A stretch of DNA of 40,286 nucleotides. Origin: Silicimonas sp. Its GTDB lineage: Bacteria > Pseudomonadota > Alphaproteobacteria > Rhodobacterales > Rhodobacteraceae. Location of the stretch: positions 1 to 40,286 of the forward strand of contig JAJEFO010000033.1 in assembly GCA_022820365.1 (NCBI GenBank). Reading direction: 5' to 3'. The first letter of the stretch is position 1. Each line of letters opens with the position of its first letter. The notes beneath the pieces were generated by a model. That model did not search any database. It worked only from the letters and a program-made list of their open reading frames with translations, and was not told the DNA's origin. Of the stretch, positions 26,574-34,955 are shown piece by piece. A program made the translations under genes and the position numbers.

Positions 26574-26602
26574 TATAAACCGTAATATAATGCCCCTGTC
26601 AA
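26574..26602 (-). promoter_or_regulatory. Putative sigma70-type promoter for ecm
   Basis: On the reverse strand TTGACA (26602-26597) is followed after exactly 17 bp by TTTATA (26579-26574), a good match to the consensus. Transcription would start near 26567, giving a leader of about 30 bases before the ecm ATG. Confidence 0.6.
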
Positions 26603-26762
26603 TACGCCGCGTTGCAGCGTGTACCGGGCGTGGCGGCGGAATTCAGGGTCTGGCACCAACCGCCGGGCAACGGTTTCAGGACATGAGATTGTCCCGAATC
26701 TGATTCTGTGGCGTGAATTTGGGCAATAAAGTTTCAATTTGGAGATGGTGACTTAGTAAATG

Positions 26763-26770
26763 TTGCGCAA
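26763..26770. promoter_or_regulatory. TTGCGCAA palindrome upstream of ccr
   Basis: An 8-bp perfect palindrome, preceded by TG and followed by AGGAG, lies 70 bp before ccr. TTTGCAAA-like palindromes are, as I recall, bound by PccR/RamB-type regulators of acyl-CoA metabolism in Rhodobacter. Similarity is suggestive only. Confidence 0.25.
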
Positions 26771-26839
26771 AGGAGCGATTGACTTAAGGTTTGGATTGTG
26801 GTTCTGCATTGCGGCGTCACGTGGAAGGAGCAAGTCGGG

Positions 26840-28129
26840 ATGGCTTTGGACAAGATGAAGGCAGATACGGCATCAGGAACGGTCAAGGATCTCTACGATC
26901 TGGGAGAGATTCCCCCCTTGGGCCACGTGCCCGCCAAGATGCATGCTTGGGCGATACGCCGCGAGCGGCATGGCGAACCAGACCAGTCGTTCCAGCTGGA
27001 AACGGTCGACGTCCGCAAGCCCGGCAGCAACGAGGTCGTCGTTCTCGTGATGGCCGCCGGCGTCAACTACAACGGCGTCTGGGCCGGCCTCGGCGTTCCG
27101 ATCAGCCCCTTCGACGTTCACGGCGCCGACTACCACATCGCCGGCTCCGACGCCTCGGGCATCGTCTGGGCCGTCGGGGATCGCGTCAGGAACTGGAAGG
27201 TCGGCGATGAAGTCGTCATCCACTGCAACCAGGACGACGGTGATGACGAGCACTGCAACGGCGGCGACCCGATGTACTCCCCGAGCCAGCGGATCTGGGG
27301 ATACGAAACTCCGGACGGCTCGTTCGCCCAGTTCACGACCGTCCAGGCGCAGCAGCTGATGCCGCGTCCGAAGCACCTGACCTGGGAAGAGAGCGCGTGC
27401 TACACGCTGACGCTGGCCACGGCCTACAGGATGCTCTTCGGCCACCACCCGCACGAGCTGAAGCCCGGGCAGAACGTGCTGGTCTGGGGTGCCAGCGGAG
27501 GTCTCGGATCCTACGCGATCCAGCTCGTCAACACCGCCGGTGGCAACGCGATCGGCGTGATCAGCGACGAGGACAAGCGCGATTTCGTCATGAGCCTTGG
27601 CGCGAAGGGCGTGATCAACCGCAAGGAATTCGACTGCTGGGGGCAGCTGCCGGTCGTGAACTCGCCGGAATACGGAGAGTGGTTCAAGGAGGTCCGCCGG
27701 TTCGGCAAGGCCATCTGGGACATCACCGGCAAGGGCGTCAATGTCGACATCGTCTTCGAGCACCCGGGCGAAGCCACGTTCCCGGTCTCGACCTTCGTGG
27801 TCAAGAAGGGCGGCATGGTCGTCATCTGCGCGGGCACCACGGGCTACAACCTGACGATGGACGCGCGATACGTCTGGATGCACCAGAAGCGCATCCAGGG
27901 GAGCCATTTCGCCCACCTGCAGCAGGCCGCGGCCGCCAACAAGCTGATGGTCGACCGCCGCCTCGACCCGTGCATGTCTGAAGTCTTCCCGTGGAGCGAC
28001 ATCCCGGCCGCGCACGTGAAGATGCGCAGGAACGAGCACAAGCCGGGCAACATGGCCGTCCTGGTCCAGGCGCCGCATACAGGGCTGCGCACGCTCGAGG
28101 ACGTGCGGGAAGCGGGCAAGCAGGGATAG
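26840..28129 (+). CDS. ccr: Crotonyl-CoA carboxylase/reductase
   Basis: 429 residues, the same length as the Rhodobacter enzyme. ATG 26840 sits behind AAGGAG; a GTG at 26798 is in frame but gives an implausible start. The quinone-reductase-like MDR fold shows A-G-V-N-Y-N-G-V-W, the dinucleotide site W-G-A-S-G-G-L-G-S-Y, and V-F-E-H-P-G-E. Near the end are H-Q-K-R-I-Q-G-S-H-F and E-V-F-P-W. It reduces crotonyl-CoA with NADPH while fixing CO2 to make ethylmalonyl-CoA, the signature step of the ethylmalonyl-CoA pathway. Its divergent arrangement with ecm, sharing a 304-bp control region, is common in Rhodobacterales. Confidence 0.96.
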   Translation: MALDKMKADTASGTVKDLYDLGEIPPLGHVPAKMHAWAIRRERHGEPDQSFQLETVDVRKPGSNEVVVLVMAAGVNYNGVWAGLGVPISPFDVHGADYHIAGSDASGIVWAVGDRVRNWKVGDEVVIHCNQDDGDDEHCNGGDPMYSPSQRIWGYETPDGSFAQFTTVQAQQLMPRPKHLTWEESACYTLTLATAYRMLFGHHPHELKPGQNVLVWGASGGLGSYAIQLVNTAGGNAIGVISDEDKRDFVMSLGAKGVINRKEFDCWGQLPVVNSPEYGEWFKEVRRFGKAIWDITGKGVNVDIVFEHPGEATFPVSTFVVKKGGMVVICAGTTGYNLTMDARYVWMHQKRIQGSHFAHLQQAAAANKLMVDRRLDPCMSEVFPWSDIPAAHVKMRRNEHKPGNMAVLVQAPHTGLRTLEDVREAGKQG

Positions 28130-28585
28130 GCAAGCCCCGCGCCGTGAAGCAGGTGCGGGCGAGCCGACGCTGCCCACGCTATGCCGTGGGCGAGGGCGGT
28201 CCGCGCTGAACGGCGCCGGCCAGGTTCGGCGTCTCATGTCGGCAGATTTCCCAAGGGCCGCTTTTTTTGCCAGCCAGACCGGGGCGGCAATGCCAAATCC
28301 GGCTGCCTGGCCCGGCGTGATCCTGGGCACTTGTCACCGTGCGGAAATTGCCGGCGCCGCAAGGAAGGTCCGGCGACGATCTGTCAACTGACCGGAGAGG
28401 CCGTGCGACACATTCAGCGCGTGATGATTTCGCCTGAGGTGCAATCCGCGACGAATTCCCCGCGAGGCGCAGATGCCAAGAGCCTTGCGACAGGCATGAG
28501 GCCACGCCTGCGGCGTTCTTGGGCCGGGCGCAGGCCGTGAAGTCTCCATGCGAAGGGCGGCCGTAAACGCCCGACAATTCCGGGT
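28130..28585. other. Intergenic stretch between ccr and the ligase gene
   Basis: No plausible gene. A perfect hairpin GCCCACG-CTATGC-CGTGGGC lies at 28172-28191 (listed separately), and a T7 run occurs near 28262-28268 without a convincing stem before it. Confidence 0.5.
28172..28191 (+). terminator. Possible hairpin terminator after ccr
   Basis: A perfect 7-bp GC-rich stem with a 6-base loop begins 43 bp after the ccr stop. No U-tract follows, so it may be a processing or pausing structure instead of an intrinsic terminator. Confidence 0.35.
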
Positions 28586-29764
28586 TCAGATGCCTTCGCG
28601 CGTGTCGGCGATGCCCTGGTCAACGACTTTGCGGAGCGCCTCCGCGTCGCTGTCTCCCTCGACGCGTCGCAGGCGGAAGAGATCCACCTGCCGGTCGGCG
28701 GACGTGCCCGCGCGAACGATGTCGAGCGCGCGACGTATTTCCACCTCGCAACCAAGCGCGTGCGCGTCTTCCGCCACGTCGTCGAGAAGCTCGGTAACCA
28801 GGTCCTCGATGTCCGTCCGACCGCTCAGGCGGCGGGAGTCGCCGAAATTCGCCAGCACGCCGTAGCGCTGCGCGACCCAGCGGTTTTCGGAAATGATCTC
28901 GGTATGGTCCTCGAGCGGCAGCTTGCCCTCCTTGTCCAGGCGCATGAGCATCCGGATGAGGGAGGCGTACAAGGCCGCGATGCAGACCGCGTCCTCGATG
29001 CGGGTGCAGACGTCGCATATCCGAAGCTCGATGGTCGGAAAGGCATGCGAGGGACGAATGTCCCACCACAGCTCGCTGCCGTCCTCGATGAACTTCATGC
29101 GCTGGTACTCGCCGAGCAGTTCATCGTATTCGTCCCAAGAGTGCAGCGGACCGGGTATTCCGGTGCGAGGCAGGCCGCCCATCAAGGTCAGTCGCCAGGA
29201 CTTGAACCCGGTCATCCGGCCCTGGCTGAAGGGCGAGGAGGTCGACAGGGCATGCAGCAGAGGCAGGTAGTTGCGGAGCACCGTCATGACCCGGATCCGG
29301 GAATCCGGGTCCCCGAACCCTGCGTGAATATGCATGCCCCCGATCAGGAACTGGCGCACGTTTTCCTGGAACCTGCTCGCGAATGTCTCGTAGCGCTTCC
29401 TCGGCGTTGTCATCTGTTCTGTCTGTGACGCAAAGGGATGCGTGGAAGCGGCGAGGAGCGCCGCGCCGTGCCGTTCCGCCGCCTCGATGATCGTGCCGCG
29501 GGTTTCGCGCAGGGCCTGCCGCAGCAAGGCAACGGAATTGCAGACGCGCGTGTTGGATTCGATCTGGGCGCGCAGGAACTCGCGTACGATCTTGTGGGCG
29601 CCGCTGGCTTTCTCGCTGGCCTCGAATATCCCGACATCCGGGTCGACGATCAGGTCGCGCGTCCTTGGATCGACAAGGAAGAACTCCTCCTCGATTCCGA
29701 GCGTGATCGCGAATTCGTCGTCGTCGGGATGAAGGGTCTTGGTTTCGGTGTCAGGTTCGCTCAC
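28586..29764 (-). CDS. Carboxylate-amine ligase, YbdK/GCS2 family
   Basis: 392 residues from GTG 29762-29764, chosen because GGGGAAG lies just upstream and the ATGs further up are in another frame. The ATP-grasp-like glutamate-cysteine ligase 2 fold is shown by L-G-I-E-E-E-F-F-L-V-D (about 22-32), S-N-T-R-V-C, G-M-H-I-H-A-G-F and E-L-R-I-C-D-V. E. coli YbdK has weak gamma-glutamylcysteine synthetase activity; the physiological substrate in most bacteria is unknown. The gene stands alone between two long intergenic regions. Confidence 0.88.
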   Translation of the reverse strand: MSEPDTETKTLHPDDDEFAITLGIEEEFFLVDPRTRDLIVDPDVGIFEASEKASGAHKIVREFLRAQIESNTRVCNSVALLRQALRETRGTIIEAAERHGAALLAASTHPFASQTEQMTTPRKRYETFASRFQENVRQFLIGGMHIHAGFGDPDSRIRVMTVLRNYLPLLHALSTSSPFSQGRMTGFKSWRLTLMGGLPRTGIPGPLHSWDEYDELLGEYQRMKFIEDGSELWWDIRPSHAFPTIELRICDVCTRIEDAVCIAALYASLIRMLMRLDKEGKLPLEDHTEIISENRWVAQRYGVLANFGDSRRLSGRTDIEDLVTELLDDVAEDAHALGCEVEIRRALDIVRAGTSADRQVDLFRLRRVEGDSDAEALRKVVDQGIADTREGI

Positions 29765-30275
29765 TGGACTTCCCCACGCATTCTCATGGCCCGTAGCGGC
29801 CGCTTGCAAATTCCGCCGCCGCAAGGCGGCAGGCATCGCCCGGGACGCATGCTCACGCGGACTAGAGTGTTGCCTGCGTGTGGTACGGCCCCTGAGGGCG
29901 GATTTCCATTAGCGCGACCCGCCCACGACGTCAAAGCGAAGGCCGCCTGCCTTTGGTTGGGTTGCCCGCGCTCACCGTTCGGGACTCCTGCGGTGTCGGT
30001 TAGTGACCGGCTTGGACCCATCAACCCATCAAGATCGAGCCCTGCAATTCTCTGTGTGGTCTTCTTCCGGCCTGGACATTCGAGACAAGGCGCTGGGGTG
30101 CCTTGCCGCGATGAACGAGGCGTCCGGGCGCATCGGCACGGCGAGAGGCATTTGCGTTGGCTACCTTGATGAGCCGTGAAATCAGTCCGGGAGCCACATC
30201 GTGACTTTCGAACACAATTCCCCTACGAACCGATCGTCGACGCCGCCGCAAGGCGGGACAGCGGACCGAACAGCG
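29765..30275. other. Intergenic stretch, no gene recognised
   Basis: The only structure seen is a small hairpin GCCGCC-GCAA-GGCGGC (29815-29830). On the reverse strand near 30150 a short V-A-N-A-N-A-S-R reading recurs as V-A-N-A-D-A-S-R near 31360, on the far side of the toxin-antitoxin locus; this may be a decayed repeat. Confidence 0.4.
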
Positions 30276-30626
30276 TCAGGCGACGGCACTGAGCCCCTTT
30301 TTCTCAACCAAGGCGAGGAGCTTGGCAGACGGGCCACCAGGGCGCTTTTCTCCACGCTCCCACTGGCTAACGAGACCCGGCGAAACATTCAGATGAAGCG
30401 CGAAAACTGCCTGGCTCGCGGATTCGCGATGTCTAAGCTCGCGGATGTCTTCTGGAGTCATGGGCTTGATCGGAGTGAGACAAAGTTCGTCAAACTCTGC
30501 CATCGTGCGCTTCGAAATCAGCTTCAGGTCTCGCAGGTCCCGAGCTGTTTCGTGCAGGTCCGCCAACACTTCGGACTTGTACTGCAGGTCTCCCTCTTTG
30601 GTGTCAGTCATGCATCTTGTCCTCAT
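30276..30626 (-). CDS. HigA-like XRE-family antitoxin
   Basis: 116 residues. ATG 30624-30626 overlaps the stop of the toxin frame (ATGA); an internal ATG at 30609-30611 is an alternative. The C-terminal half contains a clear HTH: E-S-A-S-Q-A-V-F-A-L-H-L-N-V-S-P-G-L-V then S-Q-W-E-R-G-E-K-R-P. That W-E-R-G-x-K-R-P ending is typical of HigA2/MqsA-type antitoxins following a RelE-like toxin gene. The order toxin first, antitoxin second fits the higBA type. It likely represses its own promoter. Confidence 0.82.
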   Translation of the reverse strand: MRTRCMTDTKEGDLQYKSEVLADLHETARDLRDLKLISKRTMAEFDELCLTPIKPMTPEDIRELRHRESASQAVFALHLNVSPGLVSQWERGEKRPGGPSAKLLALVEKKGLSAVA

Positions 30627-31060
30627 TCATGTTCATTGCATTCAGGCTTCTTGTCTTTGGACTCTTCGTCTTCTTGCCTCCGCACATCTTCCTCTCTCGG
30701 GTCAATTTCCCTCATGACCCCGTTGTCACGCACGGTCAGGCTCTCTTCTTTCGACATTCGCAGAAACTGTGCCGCGGTCTGGGCCGCTTCAAGTTCATCG
30801 TTGTTCAGGTTCGCCTTTTTGCCTTTCGGAAAGACATTGAAAAATATTATGATTTTTTCGGTTCGCATGCAAAGGACCGTCCGGAAGCCGCCGGCGCGGC
30901 CTTTGCCTTTTCGCGCGATGCGCTCCTTGAAATGTGCTCCGCCAAGGGCCGCGTAGGCGTTTCCCTCCCGAACACGTTGCGTTGCTTCAAGCAATTGCTC
31001 GTCGGTAATGCTGTACTACTTCGCCCTCCGGTCGAACGGCTTGATTGCAAACGTCGCCAA
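30623..31060 (-). pseudogene. RelE/HigB-like toxin with in-frame stop
   Basis: The frame reads A-T-F-A-I-K-P-F-D-R-R-A-K from a possible TTG at 31058-31060, meets TAG at 31016-31018, then continues Y-S-I-T-D-E-Q-L-L-E-A-T and R-I-A-R-K-G-K-G-R-A-G-G-F-R-T as in PF06296-type toxins. The N-terminal part is normally continuous with the rest, so a single AAG-to-TAG type change would explain it. The remaining frame could start at a TTG near 30994, giving 123 residues without the first helix. The C-terminus is extended and very acidic (R-E-E-D-V-R-R-Q-E-D-E-E). The antitoxin downstream is intact. Confidence 0.65.
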
Positions 31061-32026
31061 CTGCCGTTCCCTTCTGGACTCCTGAGAACGGGACTATAAC
31101 ACTACGGGTGATAGGCATCAATCGCTCGCGCCTGGCCTTGGGGTCGGGGAGGGGGTTGAAAATGGGAATCTCGGAAAGTGACATCGCGACTCCATGTGGT
31201 TAACCGACAGCGGAACACGACGCTTTCTCCGCAAGCCAGAAGGGCGCGTTGCCCGTCGGTCTTCGGCACGGCTTTGCGCGAAAGTGTTGTGTGGTTGCCG
31301 GCCCGCAATGCGGGAACTTGAGGAGGCGTCCGGGACTAGCGCAAATTCTCGAGAAGCGTCTGCGTTGGCAACCACTGCCCCGTGAAGTCAATGCTTGCGG
31401 CGACCCGACGGCCAGTTATGTCAATTGCATTCCTTTCATTTCGAAGCCCCGGGCGCCGCCAGGCGTACAACGCCATGTTCGAGGATTGGCCGAGCAAGGC
31501 GGCGGTTGCCGACGGTACCGTTGAACTTCCGAAGGGCGCTCTTCGCGTCGCATTGGACCATGCGCTGGCAACGAACGGGCAGTCGCAGATTGCGTTGGAG
31601 GTGACTGCCAACACGGCCGATTCCTGGGTTGCGTTGCGCGAGCGACCAGGTGAATTGATGTTCACGGCTTGACTCGCGTGGTCTCCAATCCCGGAGCACG
31701 AGCGACCCCGGAACGCGAACTCTGAGGATGTTGTCGTCAAATTGTGCCAGTCATTCAGTCATGACCTTCTTTACACTTTCGAATGACGATGGGACATTCT
31801 GCACATCAGAGCATTGCGCTCCGGGGTCGGCTGAGCCGGCCGACATAGGGTCCGGGCAACCGGCCCCTGAAATCAACACGGTTCCCGCCCGGAAACCCCC
31901 AAGACTGCTCAAGTCACCCGCCGAACTGCGGAAAGCCGGGACAGGGCCCGGGCCAACTCATGGCCCTGCCGGGGTGCAGGTTTTCCGGTGCCGCACGGGA
32001 TCGGCTCCCTGTCGGGATTCCGGGGT
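31061..32026. other. Long stretch with one doubtful small ORF
   Basis: Apart from the ORF at 31418-31672, nothing gene-like is seen. CAGGGCC and GGCCCTG form arms of a hairpin at 31942-31968, 59 bp beyond the end of the peroxidase gene, possibly its terminator, though without a U-run. Confidence 0.4.
31418..31672 (+). CDS. Hypothetical small protein or gene fragment
   Basis: 84 residues from ATG 31418 (an in-frame ATG at 31382 also exists). The part from Q-A-Y-N-A-M-F-E-D-W-P to R-E-R-P-G-E-L-M-F has balanced, protein-like composition, unlike shadow frames in this GC-rich DNA. The first 15 residues look arbitrary. No ribosome site is evident. It may be the C-terminal remnant of a larger gene. 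Family unknown. Confidence 0.3.
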   Translation: MSIAFLSFRSPGRRQAYNAMFEDWPSKAAVADGTVELPKGALRVALDHALATNGQSQIALEVTANTADSWVALRERPGELMFTA

Positions 32027-33364
32027 TCAATCGACGGGCAGGCCGCTCGGCACGCGTTCCGGACGCCCGAGCGGTCGGAGGTCTGCCGTCTCGCCGGTGA
32101 GTGCGTTCAGGAAGGCTACGAGCTCCTGCACGTCCTCGTCCGAGAGGGGAGGCAGCGCGATGTCAAGTGCTCGCTCCTGGCGCGCCATTTCCAGGACGTC
32201 CGACTGGATCACGAAATCGATGTCCGCGAGCCACGGCGCCGGCGGCAGGGCCGCCATTGCCGGTGTCCACCTGGCGCGGCTTGCCGCCGGGTCGAGATGG
32301 TGGCGAACCATGTCCTCGAGCGTCGGCATCGCGCCGTTGTGGCCGTAGGGCGCCGTCAACGCGACGTTGCGCAGGAACGGCGTGCGGAACCGGTAGGCGT
32401 CCCGCAACTCGTCGCTCTCGCCCATCCGTCCAACGTCGCGCGGCATCGGATCCCACATGCGCTTGCGACCGGGGCCGAAAGCCGGCAGGCCAAGCGCGTG
32501 GAAGGACTGGTCGGACAGGAGCGGCCCCGAGTGACAGCCCGAACAGCCGGCCTCGCCGAAGAAAAGCTCCATGCCGCGCTTCTCTGCGGGTTCGAGCGCC
32601 GTCGCGTCGCCGGCAAGATGGCGGTCGAAGGGACTGTCGTGATTGCGGAACTCGGTGCCGACGAAAGCGGCGATCGCGTTGGCGATCTCGACGATGCTCA
32701 CGTCCTCGGGTCGCTCGACGTGATCGAAGGCGGCGACGAACAACTCGCCGTATTCCGGAATAATGCGCACGCGCTTGGCAAGGATGGGCCAGCCCTTGTC
32801 GATTCGGTCGATGACGGCGCCGGCGACCTCGTTCTCGCCGGGATCGCCCGCCATTTCGGCGGCCGAGGCAAGCGGCAACAGGGCCTGCGCGGCCAGCAGC
32901 GAGTCCAGCCCCTTCGGCAGCCATTCCTCGGCGGGAGAGTTGAAGCCGTTTCCGTAGAGGGCCGACGGGCTCAGCCTGCCGTCATGGAGCAGGAGCGCGA
33001 TGTCCTTGTGGCCTAGGTTCCAGAGCCCGAGAGAGTTCCTGGCGATCCGCCGCCTGATGCGGTCACGGCCTTCTCCGGCGGTGCGCAGCGGCCCGAGGCC
33101 GTCCCCGCCCTCGCCGATCCCGAGGCTCAGGCCGTCCGACGAGGCGTGATCGTGGTGATGGCAGGTGCCGCAGGAGATGTTCTGGTTGCCGGACAGGATC
33201 TTGTCATAGAATAAGAGTCGGCCGAGCGCGGCCTGTTCGGAATCGAAAGCGATGAAGTCGCCCTCCGAAAGCGGTGCAGGCAGGTCGGGTGCGGCACCCG
33301 CCCCGGCAAGCGGGGTGACGCAAGAGATGAAGGCGAGGACGACGGCATGGAAGCGAGACGCATG
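32027..33364 (-). CDS. Di-heme cytochrome c peroxidase / MauG-like protein, start unclear
   Basis: About 445 residues. A signal-peptide-like stretch (A-V-V-L-A-F-I-S-C-V-T-P-L-A) precedes the mature part. Two heme-binding motifs are present, C-G-T-C-H (about 33158-33172) and C-S-G-C-H (about 32530-32545), with L-L-F-Y-D-K-I-L-S-G-N before the first and R-T-P-F-L-R-N-V-A-L-T-A-P-Y-G-H-N-G-A-M near the C-terminus, all usual for the CCP/MauG family. It would work in the periplasm. No ATG, GTG or TTG lies in frame close before the signal peptide. The nearest ATG (33361-33363) is one frame off, so a 1-bp indel at the N-terminus is likely, or an unusual start. Confidence 0.75.
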   Translation of the reverse strand, partial: HASRFHAVVLAFISCVTPLAGAGAAPDLPAPLSEGDFIAFDSEQAALGRLLFYDKILSGNQNISCGTCHHHDHASSDGLSLGIGEGGDGLGPLRTAGEGRDRIRRRIARNSLGLWNLGHKDIALLLHDGRLSPSALYGNGFNSPAEEWLPKGLDSLLAAQALLPLASAAEMAGDPGENEVAGAVIDRIDKGWPILAKRVRIIPEYGELFVAAFDHVERPEDVSIVEIANAIAAFVGTEFRNHDSPFDRHLAGDATALEPAEKRGMELFFGEAGCSGCHSGPLLSDQSFHALGLPAFGPGRKRMWDPMPRDVGRMGESDELRDAYRFRTPFLRNVALTAPYGHNGAMPTLEDMVRHHLDPAASRARWTPAMAALPPAPWLADIDFVIQSDVLEMARQERALDIALPPLSDEDVQELVAFLNALTGETADLRPLGRPERVPSGLPVD

Positions 33365-33391
33365 TTTGCGGGAGGTCGAGGCCGGATCGGC

Positions 33392-33859
33392 ATGTTCGCG
33401 GCGCTGATCTGGCTCGGGTTCGGCATTCCGGCGGCGGCCGAGCTTGAAGAGGCGCGTGACCTGATGGAAGCCGGCCGCTTCGAGGAGGCGCGTGCGGCGC
33501 TTTGGCCCGCCGCGCGGTCGGGCAACGCCGAAGCCGAGGAATTGATCGGCGTCATGTATGCCCTGGGCCTCGGCGTCGAGAAGGACGAGGTCAGGGCATT
33601 CGAATGGTACCTGCGCGCCGCGATGAAGGGTCACGCCGGTGCCCAGTCCGGCGTTGGCTGGTACTACGAGGTCGGGACCGGCCTCACTGCGCCCGATCTC
33701 GTGCGGGCCTACATGTGGTACGTCCTGAGCGCGATCGGCGGCGATCCCGATGCCGCGATCAGCCTTGAAGAGGTCCGGAAGAAGATGACGCAGGAACAGA
33801 TCGATCATGCCCATGCGCTCGTGGACGACTACCGGGTCTGGCTCTACCCGTTCCGCTGA
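33392..33859 (+). CDS. Sel1-repeat protein, secreted
   Basis: 155 residues from ATG 33392; an earlier ATG at 33347 would add 15 residues and overlap the peroxidase signal region. The N-terminus M-F-A-A-L-I-W-L-G-F-G-I-P-A-A-A is a signal peptide. Two Sel1-like helical repeats follow (A-E-A-E-E-L-I-G-V-M-Y-A-L-G-L-G and A-G-A-Q-S-G-V-G-W-Y-Y-E-V-G-T-G). Such proteins are adaptor scaffolds in the envelope. It is divergent from the peroxidase gene with almost no spacer, and convergent with the dioxygenase gene. Confidence 0.8.
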   Translation: MFAALIWLGFGIPAAAELEEARDLMEAGRFEEARAALWPAARSGNAEAEELIGVMYALGLGVEKDEVRAFEWYLRAAMKGHAGAQSGVGWYYEVGTGLTAPDLVRAYMWYVLSAIGGDPDAAISLEEVRKKMTQEQIDHAHALVDDYRVWLYPFR

Positions 33860-33992
33860 CCTGGCCGTGACACGTGCCATGCCCTGCAGAGAGCCGGGCG
33901 GAGAACTGGCGCCGGACCTGCCTTGAGCCCGAAGGCCGGATCTTCGCACCGGTTCGGGGCGTTGCCGCAAGCGGCTGCCGACATGGAAACGG

Positions 33993-34694
33993 TCAGGCGG
34001 CACGCCTGACGGGCTTGGCGAAGCGCTTGAGTTCGCCGGACTCCGGGTTGCGGATCGGTTCGACCGAATACTGCGCGATATAGGCGCGGCGCGGCCTGTC
34101 GGTGCCGTTGGGGCCTGAGCGATGAAGGGTCCTGCTCGAGAACGCGACCACCGTGCCCGCCGGGCAGACCATGGGCCGGCCGGGATCGTCCCCGAAATAG
34201 CCGTTCAGCTCCTTCGACTCCTCCTGCCATTCATGCTCGTCGATGCCCGGATCCGTTTCCAGGTTGCGCGGGAGGAGGTAGACGCAGCCGTTCTCCTCGG
34301 TCGTGTCGTCAAGCGCGATCCAGACCGTGAGGTAGGGCTTGTGGTCGAAGCCGACATAGGCGGAGTCCTGGTGCCAGGCGAAGCTTGCGCCTTTACCCGC
34401 GCCCTTGACCACGAACTGCTCGTTGAACAGCACCGAATCGGAACCCAGGCAGGGGCGGACGATCCGGTCGATCGTCTCGGACGTGACGAATTCATCCAGT
34501 TCCGGAAAATCCGCATGACGATGCCGCAGGAACCGGCGCGCGTTGCCGAGACCGATGTTGTGCAGGCCCGTGCCCCCGTCCTGCGCCGGTTCCTCGAGCA
34601 ACCTGTCGCAGACATCGCGAAGCATGCCGAGATCGTCGCCGGAGAGGGCGTCGGCAAACACGAGATAGCCCTGTTGGTCAAAGGATTCGGACAT
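33993..34694 (-). CDS. Phytanoyl-CoA dioxygenase (PhyH) family enzyme
   Basis: 233 residues from ATG 34692-34694 (GGGAGCAAGG upstream). The Fe(II)/2-oxoglutarate site is seen as W-H-Q-D-S (H108, D110) and L-H-R-S-G-P-N (H191), with a downstream arginine-rich R-P-R-R-A-Y for 2-oxoglutarate. The start F-D-Q-Q-G-Y-L-V-F-A-D-A-L and L-F-N-E-Q-F-V-V-K fit the PhyH family, which includes hydroxylases of small metabolites such as ectoine. The substrate is unknown. Its stop is 133 bp from the convergent Sel1 gene. Confidence 0.88.
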   Translation of the reverse strand: MSESFDQQGYLVFADALSGDDLGMLRDVCDRLLEEPAQDGGTGLHNIGLGNARRFLRHRHADFPELDEFVTSETIDRIVRPCLGSDSVLFNEQFVVKGAGKGASFAWHQDSAYVGFDHKPYLTVWIALDDTTEENGCVYLLPRNLETDPGIDEHEWQEESKELNGYFGDDPGRPMVCPAGTVVAFSSRTLHRSGPNGTDRPRRAYIAQYSVEPIRNPESGELKRFAKPVRRAA

Positions 34695-34910
34695 GGCCTT
34701 GCTCCCGATTCTGGAAGTTTCCTCCCGCGCAGCATAGCACATGTGCCGCCCGTGCAATCATGGAATTGCCTTGCCGCGCAACCGGTTCGCCCCGCTTGAG
34801 GGGATGCGCAGCTTCAACTGGAACGGAGACCAGCGATGCCGCACGGTTCTCGGACTCGCGAGCGGTTGCGCATTGCCGTGACGGCGTCGTTCGCGTGGCT
34901 TGACGAAAGC

Positions 34911-34933
34911 GGCCGCCCCGAAGCGGGGCGGCC
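34911..34933 (-). terminator. Intrinsic-type terminator after dctP
   Basis: GGCCGCCCCG and CGGGGCGGCC form a perfect 10-bp stem with a 3-base loop, 22 bp after the dctP stop. In the reverse direction it is followed by GCTTTCG, a short pyrimidine tract. It probably ends the TRAP operon. Confidence 0.6.
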
Positions 34934-34955
34934 GTAATTTCCTGGTGGCGAACGC

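Noticed and set aside
26873-28330. Reverse open frame of 485 codons opposite ccr
   Set aside because: Antisense of ccr; no motifs.
33365-34003. N-terminal extension of the peroxidase frame to 658 codons
   Set aside because: The extension lies upstream of a clear signal peptide and is antisense to the Sel1-repeat gene.
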